Positions 17,979-26,577 of a stretch of 64,000 nucleotides of DNA are shown piece after piece. The DNA is from Flexivirga meconopsidis. Lineage in GTDB: Bacteria; Actinomycetota; Actinomycetes; Actinomycetales; Dermatophilaceae. Position 1 is the first letter of the stretch. Each line of letters begins with the position of its first letter. The notes under the pieces were generated by a model, which saw only the letters and a program-made list of their open reading frames with translations, did not search any database and had not been told where the DNA came from. The stretch spans positions 248,001-312,000 of the forward strand of contig NZ_JAOBQJ010000001.1 of NCBI RefSeq assembly GCF_026162425.1. The letters are read 5' to 3'. Both the position numbers and the translations under genes were made by a program.

Positions 17979-19036
17979 AGCCACCGTCCGATCACCTCCA
18001 GGGCACGGTCCACGGCGTCCGCGGGTGCCCACGCTGTCCAGTCCCGCGGCCAGGCGATGGCCTGCTCGTAGATCGGCTCCCAGTCGGTCGGTTCGTGCAA
18101 AAGTGCGCGGGCCAGACCGTGATGGTGCAGCACAGCGGCGGTCGCCGCCTGCTCCCCGAAGGGCCGGTGTTGCGGGATGACGACCGCCGGCCGGTCGGCG
18201 GCGGCGACCTCGGCGATGAGGTTCTGTCCGGCATGGCAGACCACGACCTGACTGGAGGCGATGGCGGCGGGTACGTCGTCACACCATTCGGCCGGCCCGA
18301 TTGCCTTCCGGCGCCATGGGCGTTCTTGGTGCCCTGTCCGCGGCGGGACGGTCGTCGGGCACGCGCGCCCGGTCCGCCACGGGTCTGCAAGCTCCGCCGA
18401 TCCGGCGTCCGGTGCCACGGCCTGATCGAAGAGCTGGGCCGAACCGCCGGCTCCGGTGACTTCGAGGACGGTGCCGGGTATGGCGGCGGTCGCATCCGCC
18501 AGCGCGTTTCCCGTCGGTGCTCCGGTGAAAACGACTCGATCGCGCACCGCCGCCAGCCAGTCGGGGCGGTAGAAACGCTCGGGCCACGGGGCGATGATCG
18601 CGTCGGCGCAGGCGAAGCCCAGCCGGTGCGCCGCGTCGGTGCGCTCGCCTGGCTGAGTGACCACCACGGTCGGTATGCCGAGCAGCCGCGCCAGCAGGGT
18701 GACCTCCACCGAGGTGTCGGTGACCAGGACCGCCGGCCGGTGAGCGACCAACCAGGCAGCAAGCCGGCGCATACGCTCCGCGAACTGCCCGTCAGCGCCG
18801 CGCGGCGCCCAGTGCAAGAGCCCGTGGACGCTCGGATCCCCCGATGCCGGCGGGTCGTCGGCATCGGGACCGATGCGTTCGCAGGCCACCCCCGGCAGGC
18901 TCGGTGCGTGCGGCAACTCGCCGAGCAGAGTCACGGCTGCACCGCCCGCGGCGAGTTCGCAGCCCAGCAGCGTCGTACGGGCAAGATGGCCTCGCCCGTG
19001 GTGGTGGACGTAGAAGGCGACTTCCCCCCGCGTCAT
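17975..19036 (-). CDS. MurG/GT28-like glycosyltransferase
   Basis: This 353-residue protein opens with FYVHHHGRGHLARTTLLGCE, the glycine-rich G.GH loop of GT28/macrolide-type transferases. It has the C-terminal donor-binding block VVCHAGQNLIAEVAAADRPAVVIPQHRPFGEQ, closely resembling the GGHN/E region of MurG-like enzymes that use UDP-sugars. The start ATG 19036 overlaps the previous stop (ATGA). No membrane segment is seen, unlike a lipid-carrier polymer pathway, although MurG itself is peripheral. The acceptor is presumably the product of the preceding transferases. Confidence 0.82.
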   Translation of the reverse strand: MTRGEVAFYVHHHGRGHLARTTLLGCELAAGGAAVTLLGELPHAPSLPGVACERIGPDADDPPASGDPSVHGLLHWAPRGADGQFAERMRRLAAWLVAHRPAVLVTDTSVEVTLLARLLGIPTVVVTQPGERTDAAHRLGFACADAIIAPWPERFYRPDWLAAVRDRVVFTGAPTGNALADATAAIPGTVLEVTGAGGSAQLFDQAVAPDAGSAELADPWRTGRACPTTVPPRTGHQERPWRRKAIGPAEWCDDVPAAIASSQVVVCHAGQNLIAEVAAADRPAVVIPQHRPFGEQAATAAVLHHHGLARALLHEPTDWEPIYEQAIAWPRDWTAWAPADAVDRALEVIGRWL

Positions 19037-20163
19037 ACCGGGTGACTCAGGGCGGTGTGACTCCGGTTGGCCGTCAATCCCTGATACAGCCGCAGGTAGC
19101 TGTCCATCATGACGTCCACGGACAGGTGGCGCTCAGCGGCAGTCCGGATCTGGGCGCGGTCCAGGCTGTCGACGATCGCAACCCCGCCCGCGAGCTCGTC
19201 GGGGTCGTCCACCAGCGCGCCGTTGAGGCCCGGCCGCACGATTTCGGTCAAGCCGCCGCGGGCGAGGGCAACCACGGGCGTGCCGCACATCAAGGACTCC
19301 GCTGCCACCAGGCCGAATGGCTCGGGCCAGTCCGGAGTGACCAGCGTCGCCGCGCTGCTGCCGTAGAACGCTGCCAGCTCCCGCCCGGACAGGTGGCCGG
19401 CATACTGCACGCGCACGCCGTCGATGGCCGGGAAGACGTGCGTGGCGGCATACTCCTTGTCGCTGACCGGGCCGGCGATCCGCAGCGGCCGACCACTTCG
19501 TAACGCCGCCCGGATGGTGAGGTGGGGGGCCTTCTCCGGGGTGATTCGACCAACCCACGCGAGCGCCTCCCCGCCCGGTCCGGGCGGAAAGCGAGCCGGG
19601 TCAACACCGTTGTGCACCACCCGAATTCGCGCGGAGAGCGTGCTCCACTGCGCAGCAAGGAAGGCGCTCACGCCGGTGAAGACATGCCGCTCCCCGGCCA
19701 GCTGCGCGCACACCTCGAGCCAACCGAACGGTGGTGTGTGCAAGGTGGTCAGCATGGGTGCCGGCACGAGATCGGCGAGCGCGACCGGATAGTGATGCAG
19801 GCTGTGGTTGTGGACTACGTCGATGTCCACCCGGTGGCGCAGCTGCTGCATCGCCCACAGGTAGGCGAGGTGACTCCCGATCTCCTCCGGTGGTGGGCAC
19901 GTGGTGTCCATCCAGGACGCGTCGCTCAACGTAACGGGCGGAAACGCCTGCAGCTCATCGCAGATGCTCGGATCGGAGCCGGCCGGGGCATACAGCACCA
20001 CCTGCGCACCGCGCGCTCGGAGGGTCGCGCAGAGATGCCAGACGAATGACTCCTGCCCGCCCGCGAAGGGCTCGGCGACCGGGAATCGGCTCGGGGCGAT
20101 GACGGCGATCCTCAGGTCGTGCGTCGGCGATGACAGCACTGCAACCTCCGATGAATAGCTCAT
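19033..20163 (-). CDS. Glycosyltransferase family 4
   Basis: This 376-residue GT-B enzyme has clear GT4 features: an N-terminal glycine-rich stretch PFAGGQESFVWHLC, IDVVHNHSLHHYPVAL, the hinge RIRVVHNGVD, LAWVGRITPEKAPHLTIRAA at the donor domain, and the E-x7-E motif PEPFGLVAAESLMCGTPVVA. The family transfers sugars with retained configuration, for example GDP-mannose or UDP-glucose. ATG 20163 and the stop at 19033 both form ATGA overlaps with neighbours. Of the operon's transferases this one is the most canonical. Confidence 0.92.
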   Translation of the reverse strand: MSYSSEVAVLSSPTHDLRIAVIAPSRFPVAEPFAGGQESFVWHLCATLRARGAQVVLYAPAGSDPSICDELQAFPPVTLSDASWMDTTCPPPEEIGSHLAYLWAMQQLRHRVDIDVVHNHSLHHYPVALADLVPAPMLTTLHTPPFGWLEVCAQLAGERHVFTGVSAFLAAQWSTLSARIRVVHNGVDPARFPPGPGGEALAWVGRITPEKAPHLTIRAALRSGRPLRIAGPVSDKEYAATHVFPAIDGVRVQYAGHLSGRELAAFYGSSAATLVTPDWPEPFGLVAAESLMCGTPVVALARGGLTEIVRPGLNGALVDDPDELAGGVAIVDSLDRAQIRTAAERHLSVDVMMDSYLRLYQGLTANRSHTALSHPV

Positions 20164-20915
20164 GTGCCGGTCTGGTGGACTACCGCCCGGACAGCTTGAC
20201 TGCCAGGCCGACGCGAGCTCGCACCAGCGAGGGCGTTTAGGTAGGCGGCGAATCCGCTTGGTGCGCGGCCGATTCGACGACCCGAGGTGATCACGGGGTC
20301 CGCCCCGTCGGCATGTATGACGAAACCACCGGCACTCAGCTTGCGGGCCAGGAGCACGTCCTCATCGTGTGCGACGGCGGGAAAGCCGCCGACCGCGTCG
20401 TAGGGCGCCGCGCGGAAACCCAGATTCGCGCCGTGCACGTGCCGGTGCCCATCGCGATCGTCATGGCGGGCACGCCAGGCGCGCAGGACGTCCGTCGGCA
20501 GATCCGCGGCATCCGGCTCGACCCGGCCGAGCACCAGGTCGGTGCCGTCGTGCGCGTGGTCGAGTTGGCGAGTGAGCCAGCCTGGGGGGACGACACTGTC
20601 GGCGTCGGTGCAGGCGATCCAGATCCGTGAGGGTTCGACCGCAACGGTCGCAGCGGTCGCGCGGGCGCGTGCCACCCCGAGGCGTCTGGCGAGTCCTACG
20701 CAACCGCAGTGGGATTCGACGACATGGGCGCCGGCGCATGCGGCGATTTCGGCGGTGTCGTCCGTGCACGCGTCGGCGACGACGACGCACGCGGTGCGCA
20801 CGCCATGCTGCTGCTCGGCATGGCGGCGGGCGACGTTCGCCGCTGCGACCGCCCTTGCCACCAAGGCGGATTCGTCCCGCGCCGGGATCACGACCAGCGC
20901 CTGCGCAATCGTCAT
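20160..20915 (-). CDS. Glycosyltransferase family 2
   Basis: This 251-residue GT-A enzyme has ALVVIPARDESALVARAVAA at the N-terminus, CVVVADACTDDTAEIA (the nucleotide-binding D.StD.T block) and IWIACTDADSVVPPGWL (DxD). A later GGFPAVAHDEDVLLARKL carries the catalytic-base ED. It is short, with no membrane helices, so it is probably a cytosolic transferase using a nucleotide sugar. ATG 20915 overlaps the previous stop (ATGA); the long frame upstream is a shadow of the PIG-L/methyltransferase gene. It follows the deacetylase directly, so it may extend the amino sugar. Confidence 0.87.
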   Translation of the reverse strand: MTIAQALVVIPARDESALVARAVAAANVARRHAEQQHGVRTACVVVADACTDDTAEIAACAGAHVVESHCGCVGLARRLGVARARATAATVAVEPSRIWIACTDADSVVPPGWLTRQLDHAHDGTDLVLGRVEPDAADLPTDVLRAWRARHDDRDGHRHVHGANLGFRAAPYDAVGGFPAVAHDEDVLLARKLSAGGFVIHADGADPVITSGRRIGRAPSGFAAYLNALAGASSRRPGSQAVRAVVHQTGT

Positions 20916-22237
20916 GCCGTCGGGTCGGGGAGGCACTCGGCGGCGCAGTGCAGGACGATCTCCACGTCGCGATCGCGATAGACCGCCGACGCCGGCGGCA
21001 GCGGTGCGGCCGCGAATGCCGCATGCACGGCTGCGGCATCCAACGGCCACCCGTCGATCGGGTGCCGCCAGTGCGCGAGCGCGACGACCCCGTCGTCTGC
21101 GAGTAGTTCGCCGATGCGTCGGATCGTGCCGGTCAGCGCGTCGGGGCTGAGGAAGTAGCCGACCTCGGAGCAGACGACGAGGTCGAACGGCTCGCCGTCC
21201 GGCAGGTCGGCTGGTGTGCTCCCGTGCCTGATCTGCACGTGGGGAGTGGGCACGCGGGACCGGGCCGCGGCGATCGCGGTCGGTGCGTTGTCGAGTGCCT
21301 CCAACCGGTCGGTGCGCTCGGCGAGCTCCCGGGTGAGCACCCCTGTCGAACAACCGATTTCGAGCGCCCGACGAAATCGCGCCCGAGGCAACATCGCGAG
21401 GAGGATCTGTCGTTTGCGCTCCTCGTACCAACGGGTGTCCGCGCCCCACGGCTCGGCGGTTTCGCGATGCAACCGCTCGAGGCGGTCGTCGGCTCCGACG
21501 TCCGACCGGACGAAGAGCTCCGTCATACCGGTGAAGTGCTCGAGGAAGTCCGGCAGCAGGATCGGCTCATCGCCGGGCTCCTCGGACAGCGGCTGCAATT
21601 GGCTGCGATGCGCGGCGATCGCCGCCGATTTGGTTGTCTGGGCGTCGGTTTCGAGCTTGAGACCGACCAGCTTGCCGTCCGGAAGCGTGCTTGGCAGACC
21701 GACGTGCCGAAACCAGATCGGATACTCCAGCAGCCGGCTGTTGGTGCGGTGCGCGGCCGTCGCAGCGGCTGCTCCAGCGGCTTCGTGGTCGGGATGGCCG
21801 TCGTGACGGTACGGCGCGACGACCAGGGTCCGGCGGGGGTCGTGCAGCCGGCGGACAAGGTCGGCGACGATCTCGTCGGTGGCGGTCTGCACGGCGCCGT
21901 CGGGGATGTGGCCGACGGTGACAGCGCCATACGGCAGGCCGAGCGCGGACGCCGCATGACGGGCCTCGACGCGGCGCAGCGTCGCGAGGATCGACGGGCT
22001 GTGAGTCGACGAGTCGGGGTGGGAGCCTTCGCCGGCGGTCAGGATGACCACTTCGACCGGCAGTCGGCGCCGCACGGCGGTCGCGATCAACCCGCCCGCG
22101 CCGAGGCTCTCGTCGTCCGGGTGTGCGGCAATGACCAGAACCCGGTCGATCCCGTCCAGGCCGACAGCGAGGTCCGGCTCGGCCGCCCAATCGGCTGCCG
22201 GAGTGCTGGGTTCGTCGTGCCGGAAGGTCGCGGTCAT
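20912..22237 (-). CDS. PIG-L deacetylase fused to SAM-dependent methyltransferase
   Basis: This 441-residue protein has two parts. Residues about 25-235 are a PIG-L/LmbE zinc deacetylase with the metal motif VIAAHPDDESLGAGG and the second motif HDGHPDHEAAG; such enzymes remove acetyl from N-acetylglucosamine conjugates (PIG-L, MshB, BshB). Residues about 265-440 are a class I methyltransferase of the NodS-like group with SAM motif ALEIGCSTGVLTRELAER. The fusion suggests that a freed amino sugar, or a neighbouring group, is then methylated. ATG 22237 overlaps the preceding stop as ATGA. It is the key to predicting the pathway product. Confidence 0.88.
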   Translation of the reverse strand: MTATFRHDEPSTPAADWAAEPDLAVGLDGIDRVLVIAAHPDDESLGAGGLIATAVRRRLPVEVVILTAGEGSHPDSSTHSPSILATLRRVEARHAASALGLPYGAVTVGHIPDGAVQTATDEIVADLVRRLHDPRRTLVVAPYRHDGHPDHEAAGAAAATAAHRTNSRLLEYPIWFRHVGLPSTLPDGKLVGLKLETDAQTTKSAAIAAHRSQLQPLSEEPGDEPILLPDFLEHFTGMTELFVRSDVGADDRLERLHRETAEPWGADTRWYEERKRQILLAMLPRARFRRALEIGCSTGVLTRELAERTDRLEALDNAPTAIAAARSRVPTPHVQIRHGSTPADLPDGEPFDLVVCSEVGYFLSPDALTGTIRRIGELLADDGVVALAHWRHPIDGWPLDAAAVHAAFAAAPLPPASAVYRDRDVEIVLHCAAECLPDPTA

Positions 22238-23310
22238 CGCCGGCCGGTCCCACCGGCATACACGGCCTCGCCGAGTGCCGCGAGGTCGCGCTCGGCGTGG
22301 TGCTGGCGCACGTAGAGACGCAGGTCGCTGACCCGCTCCGCATAGCGCCGATCGAGCGCCAGCGGGGCAGGACCCATCGCATGGTCGGCGATGCGGAGCA
22401 CTTCCTCGGCGATCTGCGCGCACTGGGCCCGCACCCGCAGGGCCAGCATCTGCGGTGTGGTGTCCATGCTGCCGTCGACCTGTGTTGCGGCCGACTGCAG
22501 CACCGTCTCGCCCGACCAGATGAGCAGATCGAGTTGTCCCAGGTGGAGTTTCGCGATCTGGTCCGGCGCGCGCCGGCGTCGTCGTACCTGATCGGCGATT
22601 GCGCGGGCGGCCCCGAACCAGATGACCGCGACTCCCATGCCTCCCCAGGCGAATCCGGGCCGGTCGAGATACCAGTGCGGCGGGCCGATAGGCCGCGCCG
22701 GCAGCCCGCGTGCCTCGATGGCGACACTGGTGACCTCCGGCAGTCCGTGGGCGACCCAGCCGGAGTCGTCGGCCGGCGTGACGCGCTCGTCGTGCAGGTC
22801 GATCGCGAAGAGTCCACGGGTGTCGTCGTCCAGCCACGCGGTGACCAGCGCGTGGTCGAGCCGGTCGGCCAGTGAGCACCACGGCTTGTTGCCGTCGAGG
22901 ACCCAGCCGTCGCCGGTGTCCGACCGGGACGCGCGAAGCCGGGCGTCCGGCGCCTCGGCCGCGAAAACGCCCCAACTGCCGGCAAATTCGAAGTCGCCGT
23001 CCAGGTAACCGTCCCGGCGGGCCTGCACGAGGATCGCGGCGGCGTCGAGGTGCGGCTCGACGGCGCGAGCCACGGTCAGGTCGATTTCGCCCAGATCGGC
23101 GAGCGTCGCCCACAATTCGGTGGTGCGGCCGTCGCCGGGGACCGGCAGGCGTGTGCCGAGCCGCTGGGCGAGCGCGAGGGCGGTGGTCACCCGCTCGGGG
23201 CTGTCGGCGGCTGTCCGCGCGGCATCTCGTATCTCGTCGCGGCCGATCGCCGGGGGTGCGGCCGTCGGGGGATCGCCCAGCGCGGGCAGGATGGACGAAC
23301 TGGCAGACAT
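22234..23310 (-). CDS. Acyl-CoA-dehydrogenase-like flavoprotein (first gene of operon)
   Basis: This 358-residue protein is shorter than the usual 380-400 residues of the acyl-CoA dehydrogenase family. It has the middle beta-domain pattern (FEFAGSWGVFAAEAPDARLR, GWVLDGNKPWCSLADRLDHA) and a helical C-terminal domain. The catalytic glutamate of classical enzymes could not be assigned. It starts the eight-gene operon; a Nudix gene is transcribed the other way across 73 bases. In this setting it may oxidise a carrier-bound or sugar-linked group rather than a fatty acyl-CoA. That role is inference. Confidence 0.75.
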   Translation of the reverse strand: MSASSSILPALGDPPTAAPPAIGRDEIRDAARTAADSPERVTTALALAQRLGTRLPVPGDGRTTELWATLADLGEIDLTVARAVEPHLDAAAILVQARRDGYLDGDFEFAGSWGVFAAEAPDARLRASRSDTGDGWVLDGNKPWCSLADRLDHALVTAWLDDDTRGLFAIDLHDERVTPADDSGWVAHGLPEVTSVAIEARGLPARPIGPPHWYLDRPGFAWGGMGVAVIWFGAARAIADQVRRRRRAPDQIAKLHLGQLDLLIWSGETVLQSAATQVDGSMDTTPQMLALRVRAQCAQIAEEVLRIADHAMGPAPLALDRRYAERVSDLRLYVRQHHAERDLAALGEAVYAGGTGRR

Positions 23311-23383
23311 GCCCGCTGACTACCCGTTTCGGCCCGCTTCACACCTGGCCGTATGGCGGAGGCTCCGATCACGAGAGGACCCG

Positions 23384-23896
23384 ATGGCTGCACCACTCGA
23401 TCCATATCTGCAGGGGCTGCGCGACAGGGTCGGACAGGACCTGTTGTGGTTGCCCGGAGTGACCGCGGTGGTATTGCGCGACAGCGCGGACGACGGCCCG
23501 GAGGTGCTGCTGGTGCGCCGGGCCGACAACGGTGCGTGGACCCCTGTCACCGGCATCGTCGACCCTGGTGAGGACGTCGACGCTGCCGCGGTCCGTGAGA
23601 TTCGTGAGGAGACGACTCTTTCCGCAGTGGTCGAGCGGGTCGTGTGGGTGCTCGCGCTGCCGGTGACCACCTACCCGAACGGTGACGTTTGCCAGTTCCT
23701 CGATACCACGGTGCGCTGCCGGGCCACCGGCGGTGAGGCGCGGGTCGGGGACGCGGAGTCCACCGATGTCGGCTGGTTCCCGGTGGCGGACCTGCCCGTC
23801 AGCTCGCCGCGGATGCGTCACCAGATCGAGCACGCCGCGAGCGGAGACCACGCTGTGCTCTTCGGGATGGATGGCCGCCGGCCGGGCGGGGCGTAG
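23384..23896 (+). CDS. Nudix hydrolase
   Basis: This 170-residue protein carries a Nudix box GIVDPGEDVDAAAVREIREE near residues 60-80. It departs from the consensus GX5EX7REUXEEXGU only at the final Gly, which is Thr (EETTL). The metal-binding glutamates are intact. Members cleave nucleoside diphosphates linked to other groups; the substrate is not evident. ATG 23384 is preceded by GAGAGGA; the longer frame from 23120 is antisense to the divergent operon. It stands opposite the glycosylation operon, so a nucleotide-sugar substrate is conceivable. Confidence 0.88.
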   Translation: MAAPLDPYLQGLRDRVGQDLLWLPGVTAVVLRDSADDGPEVLLVRRADNGAWTPVTGIVDPGEDVDAAAVREIREETTLSAVVERVVWVLALPVTTYPNGDVCQFLDTTVRCRATGGEARVGDAESTDVGWFPVADLPVSSPRMRHQIEHAASGDHAVLFGMDGRRPGGA

Positions 23897-23947
23897 TCGG
23901 TAAGGCGCGTTTCAGTCGCCCGCAGGTGCTCAGTCGTGCGGAGGTGC

Positions 23948-25627
23948 TCAGTCGGCGGGGTGGGTGAGGTAGGTGTGCCCGGCGGGGCTGGTCCAGGTGC
24001 AGGCACCGTCGGGTGTCATGGTGACGGTCCAGCCTGCTTCGTGTTTGGCGCGGTGGTGGTGTCGGCAGAGGCATTGCAGGTTGTGGGCTGCGGTCGGACC
24101 GTCCGGGTATGGGGTGACGTGGTCGAGGTCGGTGAGTGTTGCCGGTCGGGTGCAGCCGGGGAATCGGCAGTGCTGGTCACGGGCGCGGACGAACCGCGCC
24201 AACCGCGCACCGGGGGTGTAGGTCTGGTTGGCGGTTTCGGCCACCGTGCCGGTGTCGGCGTTGACCAGGGCGCGGGTGAGTTTGGTGCCGAGCAGGTCGG
24301 TGAGTTCGCGGATCGCATCGGCGGGGATGACCCCGACACCGGGGACGTGGATGTCGCCGAGCCGGTAACGCATCGGTGTTGGGTTGTCAGCGAAGCGGGG
24401 CACAGTCTCGCGCCGACGGGTTCGCGCTGGGTTAGTGGAGCGCGTTGGATCAGTGCTGCTCATCGGATGAGCCGGTGGCGCCGGGTCGGGTGGTGGGGCC
24501 GGTGGTGGTCGGGTGCCGGTCCGTGGTGCGGCTTCGCGCACCATCGCTTTGAGTTGGCGTTCGGCCTCACTGATCGGGTGGCAACTGGTCGGGCGGCAGG
24601 GGCCGAGGTCGAGGACGACCGGGTTGATCGGGAGCATGAACTCCCGCAGCGCGGGCGGTCGCACCTTGCCCGTGCATGTTTCGCGGGCCGGTCCGGTCGC
24701 CTCAACAGTCCCGGTCGCGTCCCCTGTGGCCGCGGCCGTTGTGGTGGTGGCGGGGTGGAAGGGGACGTGTAGGACGAGTTCGGTGGTCACGTGCGCGTTC
24801 GACAGGAGCAGGTCGGTAAGGGCGTCGACCCGGCATTCGCCGAGGCTCTTACCGGTGGCGGTCGAGCCGCGCAGCACTCTCGCGTGGGTGTTGATTGCGG
24901 TGATGAGTTTCGCCGCGTCCAGGGAGGGCAGGACGGCGGTGAGGGTGGACATGCCTGGCTCCCAGTGGGGTGCGACGGTCACGTCGGTGGACTCTCGCCG
25001 TCGTGCCGCCGCAGCGTGGTCGGCTGCGACGGGTGCGTGCTGGGTTAGTAGGCGGCGGGTGCGGCGGTGCAGTTTCGTCGATGTCGAGGTCTTCGGGGCG
25101 CTTGCGAGGATCTCGGCTTCGATGGTTGCGGCGAGGTCGACCGGACAATCAGCTGCCTCGGGTGTTTCGGGTGTGCCGGTTGCCGGGATCGCGTCGGCGA
25201 GGGTGTCGCTGACCGCGATCACTTTCCGTCCCTCCAACTCGCCGGTCCCGGCCTGGTGGAGCAGCAGCGGTGTGTAGCGGACACTCTCGACCGCTTGGCT
25301 GAGTCGCAGACTGGTTTGCCGGTCGGTCCACCCCAGCCGGGCACCGACTTCCAACGGTGTCCACGTGTCCGGGCTTTCGGGGTGTTTGTCGTATTCGCGC
25401 TGCGCGAGCTGGTCCAGCCGCAGGGTTTGGGTCGCCCACGCGGAGTTCTGCACCTGCTGGGTAGCGAGCACCTGATCGAGCAGGTCGTCATCCGAGAGAC
25501 CCGTGCCGTCGGGCTCGTGGGCCTTCTCGAACGCGGCGCGGAGCAGGGTTTGTGCTGCCTGCAGTAGTTCGCTGGTGGTGGCAGCGGTGATCACCTGGTT
25601 GGTGAGTGCCTGCTGCAGCTGGGACAT
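23948..25627 (-). CDS. DUF222 / HNH endonuclease domain protein (13E12 family)
   Basis: This 559-residue protein has a long N-terminal DUF222 region (about 20-330; WTPLEVGARLGWTDRQTSLR, LVLHVPFHP) and a C-terminal HNH nuclease domain (about 480-535) with HCRFPGCTRPATLTDLDHV and LCRHHHRAKH. This is the actinobacterial '13E12 repeat' family, present in many copies per genome and often linked to mobile DNA. Its biological role is not settled. A Thr/Pro-rich stretch lies between the domains. ATG 25627 is chosen over 25672. A REP-like sequence lies upstream. Confidence 0.9.
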   Translation of the reverse strand: MSQLQQALTNQVITAATTSELLQAAQTLLRAAFEKAHEPDGTGLSDDDLLDQVLATQQVQNSAWATQTLRLDQLAQREYDKHPESPDTWTPLEVGARLGWTDRQTSLRLSQAVESVRYTPLLLHQAGTGELEGRKVIAVSDTLADAIPATGTPETPEAADCPVDLAATIEAEILASAPKTSTSTKLHRRTRRLLTQHAPVAADHAAAARRRESTDVTVAPHWEPGMSTLTAVLPSLDAAKLITAINTHARVLRGSTATGKSLGECRVDALTDLLLSNAHVTTELVLHVPFHPATTTTAAATGDATGTVEATGPARETCTGKVRPPALREFMLPINPVVLDLGPCRPTSCHPISEAERQLKAMVREAAPRTGTRPPPAPPPDPAPPAHPMSSTDPTRSTNPARTRRRETVPRFADNPTPMRYRLGDIHVPGVGVIPADAIRELTDLLGTKLTRALVNADTGTVAETANQTYTPGARLARFVRARDQHCRFPGCTRPATLTDLDHVTPYPDGPTAAHNLQCLCRHHHRAKHEAGWTVTMTPDGACTWTSPAGHTYLTHPAD

Positions 25628-25764
25628 ACCCAAATCATACACGTGTTCGATGTGGTTGGGAAGGGTGCACAAGGCCGAATAGTGAGTGTTTCCAGTGTGA
25701 TTCGTGGGATCAGGCGGGGGTTGTCAGTGGCGGGTGGGATGGTGTTGCGTGGTGGAGTAGGAGT

Positions 25765-25816
25765 GGTCTCGATACGGGCTCCCCCGCATCGCCCCTCCGC
25801 CCTGCTCGACCAGCGC
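25765..25816. repeat. REP-like dispersed element
   Basis: The sequence begins GGTCTCGATACGGGCT and ends CTGCTCGACCAGCG. The same framework (GGTCTCGATACGG...CTACTCGACCAGCGAGACC) occurs at 33341-33391 and, in reverse orientation, within the repeats at 33122-33313. Intergenic elements with this core are common in actinobacterial genomes. Here it sits between the HNH gene and the next reverse-strand gene. Confidence 0.6.
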
Positions 25817-25843
25817 AAAACGACCGCAATTGGCCGCACGCAC

Positions 25844-26530
25844 TCAACGCGCCCGCACGAACTCCGCGCGGTAGCGCACGCCGCTGTCCTGGGAATGCAC
25901 CACGCGCTGGAGCACAACGTCATCGGCGGCGAACGCGGCGATCTCCTCGGGCGTGAGCCGCCACGGAGGTCCTTCCTCGAGCGGTATGCCTTCCGGGAGG
26001 GTGCTGCCGATCACCAGCAGCGTCCCCCCGGGCGCGACCAGCGACCGCACCGCGGCAGTGGCTCGCGCCCGGACATCGCCGTGCGGCATCGACTGCACGG
26101 TCATCACCTCGGCGACCAGGTCGAACGCGCCGACCCACTCGGACGGCAGCTCGAAAAGATCGGCGTCCCGGTAGTCGACCGGGCTCTGCGGGTGTGCCGC
26201 CCGCACAGTCCGCACGGCCGTCGGCGAAACGTCGAATCCCGTTGTCGCATAGCCGTATGACGCCAGCAGCTCGGAGTCAGCTCCCGGGCCGACGCCAGGC
26301 ACGATCGCGGACTTGCCGGTACCGTCGGGTGCGCCACCGCGTTGCTCCTGCGCCCAGTCGAGCAGCATCGGGTGCGGGCCGCCCCGGTCCCATGGCACGA
26401 CCGCCTCGCCGCGACCGGCCGCGTCATACAACGGCTCGAACCAGCCGGTCGGGTTGCCGGCTGCTACCGCGTCGTGAGCCAACCGCAGGGTTGCCTCGTC
26501 CTGGTCCGGGTTGTCGGGGTTGGTCGCCAT
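25844..26530 (-). CDS. TPMT-like SAM-dependent methyltransferase
   Basis: This 228-residue protein has the opening motif GNPTGWFEPLY ... VVPWDRGGPHPMLLDW of the thiopurine S-methyltransferase/HOL-like group. The SAM site (ILVPG.G in relatives) is here SAIVPGVGPGADSELLASYG, and AEVMTVQSMP and LVAPGGTLLVIGSTLP follow. Such enzymes methylate thiols, selenium or tellurium compounds, or halides; the tellurite-type cluster 4 kb away makes chalcogen methylation an attractive guess and no more. ATG 26530 is divergent from the SPOUT methyltransferase. Confidence 0.8.
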   Translation of the reverse strand: MATNPDNPDQDEATLRLAHDAVAAGNPTGWFEPLYDAAGRGEAVVPWDRGGPHPMLLDWAQEQRGGAPDGTGKSAIVPGVGPGADSELLASYGYATTGFDVSPTAVRTVRAAHPQSPVDYRDADLFELPSEWVGAFDLVAEVMTVQSMPHGDVRARATAAVRSLVAPGGTLLVIGSTLPEGIPLEEGPPWRLTPEEIAAFAADDVVLQRVVHSQDSGVRYRAEFVRAR

Positions 26531-26577
26531 ACCTGCAGCCTCCCACCCAACCGCAGCGAATGCAGCAGGATGGCGGG

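Noticed and set aside
25844-26530. Methyltransferase treated as part of the tellurite cluster
   Set aside because: It lies more than 3.8 kb away with unrelated genes between, on the other strand; the chalcogen link is only a family-based guess.
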